9,345 nt of DNA from Chloroflexota bacterium (GTDB lineage: Bacteria; Chloroflexota; Limnocylindria; QHBO01), in contig JAPSGM010000055.1 of NCBI GenBank assembly GCA_031177555.1, positions 1 through 9,345 of the forward strand, given 5' to 3'. Below, piece after piece: positions 6,443-9,345 of this stretch. Each line of letters begins with the position of its first letter. Positions within the stretch are counted from its first letter, which is position 1. The translations under genes and the position numbers were made by a program. Under the pieces are notes generated by a model. That model searched no databases. It was not told the origin of the DNA and saw only the letters and a program-made list of their open reading frames with translations.

Positions 6443-6468
6443 GATGGATAGCGTGGCGTCTGTCCATC
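6443..6468 (+). promoter_or_regulatory. Imperfect dyad / RNA hairpin in the HK1-lipoprotein divergent region
   Basis: GATGGATAGCG (6443-6453), TGG, then CGTCTGTCCATC (6457-6468) form an inverted repeat. As RNA on the lipoprotein strand it gives 11 pairs including one G-U, one bulged U and a three-base loop. No T-run follows, so it is not a terminator. It ends 17 bases before the lipoprotein ATG, just ahead of the Shine-Dalgarno (GGGAG, 6474-6478). It may be a leader hairpin that affects translation, or an operator shared by the divergent genes. Confidence 0.45.
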
Positions 6469-6485
6469 ACACTGGGAGCAGGATC

Positions 6486-8033
6486 ATGCGCACCTTCATC
6501 CGCCTCGCCGCCATGCTCGTCGTCGCCGCGGTGGCGCTTGCCGCCTGCGGATCGCAGCCGCCCGCGGGGCCTGGCGGCGACAGGATCGGCTCACCCACCG
6601 TCGTCCTCAGGTTCGCGACGTTCGACGGTGAGAGCGCTCCTGAGATCCCCGGGGTGCGCGCGTTCGTCGACGCGCTCGAGTCCGAGTCGGGCGGCGCCTT
6701 CCGCGTCGAGGTCACGTACGCCTACGGGGAGGGCGCGCCCGACGCCGAATCTCGCTTGGTCCAGGCCATCGCCTCTGGCGATCTCGATGGCGGCTGGCCA
6801 TCCACACGAGCGTTCGCGCGAGCCGGCATCGATGGGCTCGCCGCCATCGAGGCGCCGTTGACGCTGACCAGCTACGAGGCGATCAAGGCGCTCGCCACGG
6901 GAGCCGCTGCCGAGCAGGCTCTGTCGGCGCTCGATGGGACGGGCATCGCTGGCCTGGGGCTGGTAGCCGGCGATCTACGGCGACCCTTCGCCGCCGATGG
7001 CTTCCTGCGCCGGCCGGACGACTGGGAAGGAATCGCATTTCGTTCGTACAACTCGCCTATCCAGTCCAGCACAATCGAAGCGCTGGGCGGAACGGCCCGG
7101 GATCTGAGCTTCGGCTGGCACGAAGAGGTCGCCGGCGGACGGCTGCAGGGCATCGAGACCGGGATCGGCGTCTACGCGATGAACTTCTCGACAGAGGTGC
7201 CGTACGCCACGGCCAATGTCGTCCTGTGGCCGAAGGTCCACGTCCTGGCCCTGTCGCAGGAGCGGCTCGACGCGCTCACCGACGAGCAGCGCGGCTGGTT
7301 GGAACGCGCGACCGCGGCCGCGCTGGCGGCAGCCTCGGCAGCCGACTACGACGAATCGGCGGCCGTCGCACGGGCCTGCGAGGCGGGCGTTCGCTTCGCG
7401 GTGGCGTCGGACGATGACCTCGCCGCCATGCGGCATGCGGTGCAGCCGGTCATCGACGCGTTGTCAGCCTCGGAAGCCGACCGCGCTCTTCTCACCGAGG
7501 TGCTGGCCATCGCTGACGAGCATCCCGACATCTACATGCCGGAGGTGCCGGTGGAATGCATGGGGGAGTCCGACGAAGACCCGCTCGCCGAGGTGCCGGA
7601 CGAGGTGTCGTCGCTGCCGGACGGCCAGTACCGAAGCGAGATCCGGCTTGATGATCTGAGAGCAGCTGGCGTAGACAACGGAGCGGGCTGGACGGGGACG
7701 TGGACGCTGACGGTCGAGGATGGAACGTGGGTGTTGACCTGCCGCGCAATCGAGACCCCGGGCAAGGACTGCGGCAACAGCACGTATGAAGGAGCGCTCG
7801 AAGCTGGCAACCTGCTCGGCCGCGACGACGTCGTTTATTTCGACTTCGACGAGGAGCTGATGGCGCACCTGACCGGCTGCGAGCTGCCGGCCACGGGCGA
7901 GCCAGGGCACTGCTATTCCGCCGAGACGTACCGGGCGCGATGGATGCTCGAGGGAGACCGGCTTACCTTCGCCGAGGCCGGCCAGGAGACCTCGTATCAC
8001 CTGATCCTGACTGAGTGGCAGAAGATCGATTGA
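6486..8033 (+). CDS. TRAP-type (DctP-like) solute-binding lipoprotein with extra C-terminal domain, no adjacent permease
   Basis: A 515-residue exported lipoprotein: signal peptide MRTFIRLAAMLVVAAVALAAC with lipobox LAAC and Cys21 as the lipidation site, then a short Pro/Gly-rich linker. Residues ~38-350 resemble the DctP/TRAP binding-protein fold: LRFATFDGES, AIASGDLDGGWPSTRAFARA, DDWEGIAFRSYNSPI with R186 at the usual carboxylate-binding Arg position, and IETGIGVYAMNF. Residues ~375-515 form an additional domain rich in aromatic beta-strand patterns (DGQYRSEIRLDDLRAAGV, WTGTWTLTVEDGTWVLTC, YRARWMLEGDRLTFAE), lipocalin-like in style, with cysteines at 419, 429, 465 and 476 that could form disulfides. 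No DctQ/DctM membrane subunit is in the window. The start has GGGAG seven bases upstream and the signal peptide begins at this ATG; the frame is open further upstream. Flanked by a kinase-regulator operon and a second kinase, it may act as a ligand sensor rather than a transporter part (inference). Confidence 0.85.
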   Translation: MRTFIRLAAMLVVAAVALAACGSQPPAGPGGDRIGSPTVVLRFATFDGESAPEIPGVRAFVDALESESGGAFRVEVTYAYGEGAPDAESRLVQAIASGDLDGGWPSTRAFARAGIDGLAAIEAPLTLTSYEAIKALATGAAAEQALSALDGTGIAGLGLVAGDLRRPFAADGFLRRPDDWEGIAFRSYNSPIQSSTIEALGGTARDLSFGWHEEVAGGRLQGIETGIGVYAMNFSTEVPYATANVVLWPKVHVLALSQERLDALTDEQRGWLERATAAALAAASAADYDESAAVARACEAGVRFAVASDDDLAAMRHAVQPVIDALSASEADRALLTEVLAIADEHPDIYMPEVPVECMGESDEDPLAEVPDEVSSLPDGQYRSEIRLDDLRAAGVDNGAGWTGTWTLTVEDGTWVLTCRAIETPGKDCGNSTYEGALEAGNLLGRDDVVYFDFDEELMAHLTGCELPATGEPGHCYSAETYRARWMLEGDRLTFAEAGQETSYHLILTEWQKID

Positions 8034-9345
8034 TCGGCACCCTGATAATCACCGCTGTTCCGGCTCCGGGTGGGCTCTCCACCCGGAGCCGGCCTCCGAT
8101 CGCGACGACACGGTCGGACAACCCGCGTAAGCCGGATCCGCGGGGATCAGCGCCGCCGACCCCGTCGTCCACGATCGCCGCCTCCAGGGCGTCGCCGAGC
8201 CTCCGGATGCTGATCCGCAGCGTCCGGGCGGATGCATGCTTCGCCGCATTCGCCATCGCCTCCACGCAGGCGTAGTACATGGCCGTCTCGGCGGCCGCGT
8301 CACCGATGGCAGTCGGCGCGGCGTCAACCACCACCTCCAGTGGGCTCCTCGCCGCCAAGTCGCGAAGCACCCTCGTGAGGCCACCGTTTCCCAGCCCATC
8401 AGGCCCGAGGCCATCCACGAGTTGCATGAGCTCCTCGCTGGCGCCATCCAGCTCGCCGAGCGCCACGGCCAGCGCATCGGACTGGTCATCGCTGCCCGGC
8501 CGGCGAACTACCTCGCGCAGTAACGCTGCCGCTTCGCTGATCGGCGGTACGACCACGCCCCGGAGCTCCGCGGCGACCGACGCCCGCTCGCGGTCGACCG
8601 TGGCCACCAGGCGAGCTCTCGCGTCCTCCAGGTCGCGGAGCTGGCGTTCCAGCTCTCGCTGCCCCTGGAGGTTCCGCAGGGCCAGACGCAGGGCATCGGC
8701 GACAGCCGCCGCCGTCCGTTCGTCGTCGAGCGCCTCCGATCGGTAGGCGACCGCCCCGAGGACCGCGTCGCCGTCACTTACCGGGCGCCACCGCGCCGGC
8801 GGTGGCCAGGCCATCGGCTCGTCGCTTGCGTCGACATACCGCTCCTCGGCGGGGTCCCAGCGGTACACCTGGAGGGAAGGGTCGCGGAGCGCATCGGCGA
8901 GGAGCGCGCTGAGACCGGCAAGGCCCGTCAGTCCCTCCGCCGCCAGGACCCGCCGACCGATGGTGCTCCGATCCTCCACGACGCGCATCGCAACGGGGAA
9001 GCCGATGGCGGCCAGCAGAAGGATGACGTCGTAGCCGACGATGGCGACGACGGGGTCGTAGAGGAAGGGATCCAGCGACCGAACCAGCCAGGTCGCCCCC
9101 AGCGCCAACGCCACCGCGCCGGCAGTCAGAAACGGCCACGCACCCGACACCGGCCCACGGCGCAGTAATGATGCGACCGCCACGGTTCCGAAGGTCAGCG
9201 CCACGACCGGTTGCGGCCCAAGGCCGAGCGCCACGGGCACCGCGGCGGCCACGGCGACCCATCCCACGGCATGGCGCGGTCGGCCGACAGGAAACGCCAC
9301 CACGGCGACGATGAGCACGCCCTGGTGCGCGACCAGCGCGGCTGG
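7963..9345 (-). CDS. Membrane histidine kinase HK2: intact ATPase domain, phosphoacceptor histidine missing (5' end outside window)
   Basis: The frame is open to the right edge (PAALVAHQG precedes the GTG at 9318), so the N-terminus is incomplete; residues are numbered from GTG 9318. About four hydrophobic segments (1-~112) are followed by a GAF-like segment (~130-215; LADALRDPSLQVYRWDPAEE) and a coiled coil leading to a HisKA_3-like region. There, where relatives have ERRRIERDLHDGAQQ, this protein reads RERASVAAELRGVVVPP: R253 replaces the phosphoacceptor His, and no histidine occurs between residues 241 and 360. The ATPase domain is canonical: N box YYACVEAMANAAKHA (E353, N357, H361), D box VDDGVGG (384-389), G box GSGLRGLSDRV, and a closing GTAVIIRVP. 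A basic tail (430-451) is read antisense to the lipoprotein gene's 3' end. It should bind ATP but cannot autophosphorylate in the usual way; trans-phosphorylation of HK1 is the simplest role. Confidence 0.9.
   Translation of the reverse strand, partial: PAALVAHQGVLIVAVVAFPVGRPRHAVGWVAVAAAVPVALGLGPQPVVALTFGTVAVASLLRRGPVSGAWPFLTAGAVALALGATWLVRSLDPFLYDPVVAIVGYDVILLLAAIGFPVAMRVVEDRSTIGRRVLAAEGLTGLAGLSALLADALRDPSLQVYRWDPAEERYVDASDEPMAWPPPARWRPVSDGDAVLGAVAYRSEALDDERTAAAVADALRLALRNLQGQRELERQLRDLEDARARLVATVDRERASVAAELRGVVVPPISEAAALLREVVRRPGSDDQSDALAVALGELDGASEELMQLVDGLGPDGLGNGGLTRVLRDLAARSPLEVVVDAAPTAIGDAAAETAMYYACVEAMANAAKHASARTLRISIRRLGDALEAAIVDDGVGGADPRGSGLRGLSDRVVAIGGRLRVESPPGAGTAVIIRVPINRSSATQSGSGDTRSPGRPRRR

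Noticed and set aside
1..9345. CRISPR arrays, tRNA/rRNA genes, insertion sequences or phage genes
   Set aside because: No regularly spaced repeats, cloverleaf sequence, transposase motifs or terminal inverted repeats were seen in either strand.

Overview
The window is GC-rich bacterial DNA (about two-thirds GC by eye), with GTG and TTG starts, tightly packed genes and few Shine-Dalgarno sites. Several protein styles recur together in soil Chloroflexota and in actinomycetes: a coiled-coil plus GAF protein, HisKA_3 kinases with polytopic membrane N-termini, a NarL/LuxR-type regulator, and a TRAP-like binding lipoprotein with an LAAC lipobox. I favour a Chloroflexota (Limnocylindria-like) or actinomycete-like soil bacterium. 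No rRNA, tRNA, CRISPR array, phage gene or transposase is visible, so the taxonomy is inference only.

Left part (1-2867): the start of a GAF-domain protein runs off the left edge. A 412-bp stretch without a supported gene follows, holding one copy of a 29-bp direct repeat. Next is a leftward two-gene unit: an RsbQ-like alpha/beta hydrolase (1867-2682) and, overlapping or abutting it, a PAS-domain histidine kinase (783-1910). In Bacillus, RsbQ activates a PAS-containing phosphatase (RsbP). Here the PAS partner appears to be a histidine kinase. A candidate promoter with an 18-bp dyad lies upstream of the hydrolase.

Middle (2868-4030): a rightward S33-type alpha/beta hydrolase (proline iminopeptidase-like) overlaps by GTGA with a short NTF2/SnoaL-like ORF. 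That ORF lacks the N-terminal part of its family and carries the second copy of the 29-bp repeat.

Right part (4053-9345): a sensory locus. A leftward kinase gene (HK1) and LuxR-type response regulator (RR) overlap by 13 bp. A divergent TRAP-type solute-binding lipoprotein follows, with an extra C-terminal domain and no permease gene nearby. Convergent with it, and overlapping it by 71 bp, is a second kinase (HK2) that runs off the right edge. The two kinases have complementary defects. HK1 keeps the phosphoacceptor histidine (H401) but its ATP-binding motifs are degenerate. HK2 keeps the N, D and G boxes but has arginine where the phosphoacceptor histidine belongs, and has no histidine anywhere in its dimerisation region. 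The simplest reading is a split kinase: HK2 binds ATP and phosphorylates HK1 in trans, HK1 passes the phosphate to the RR, and the lipoprotein may supply the ligand signal. This is the most interesting feature of the window.
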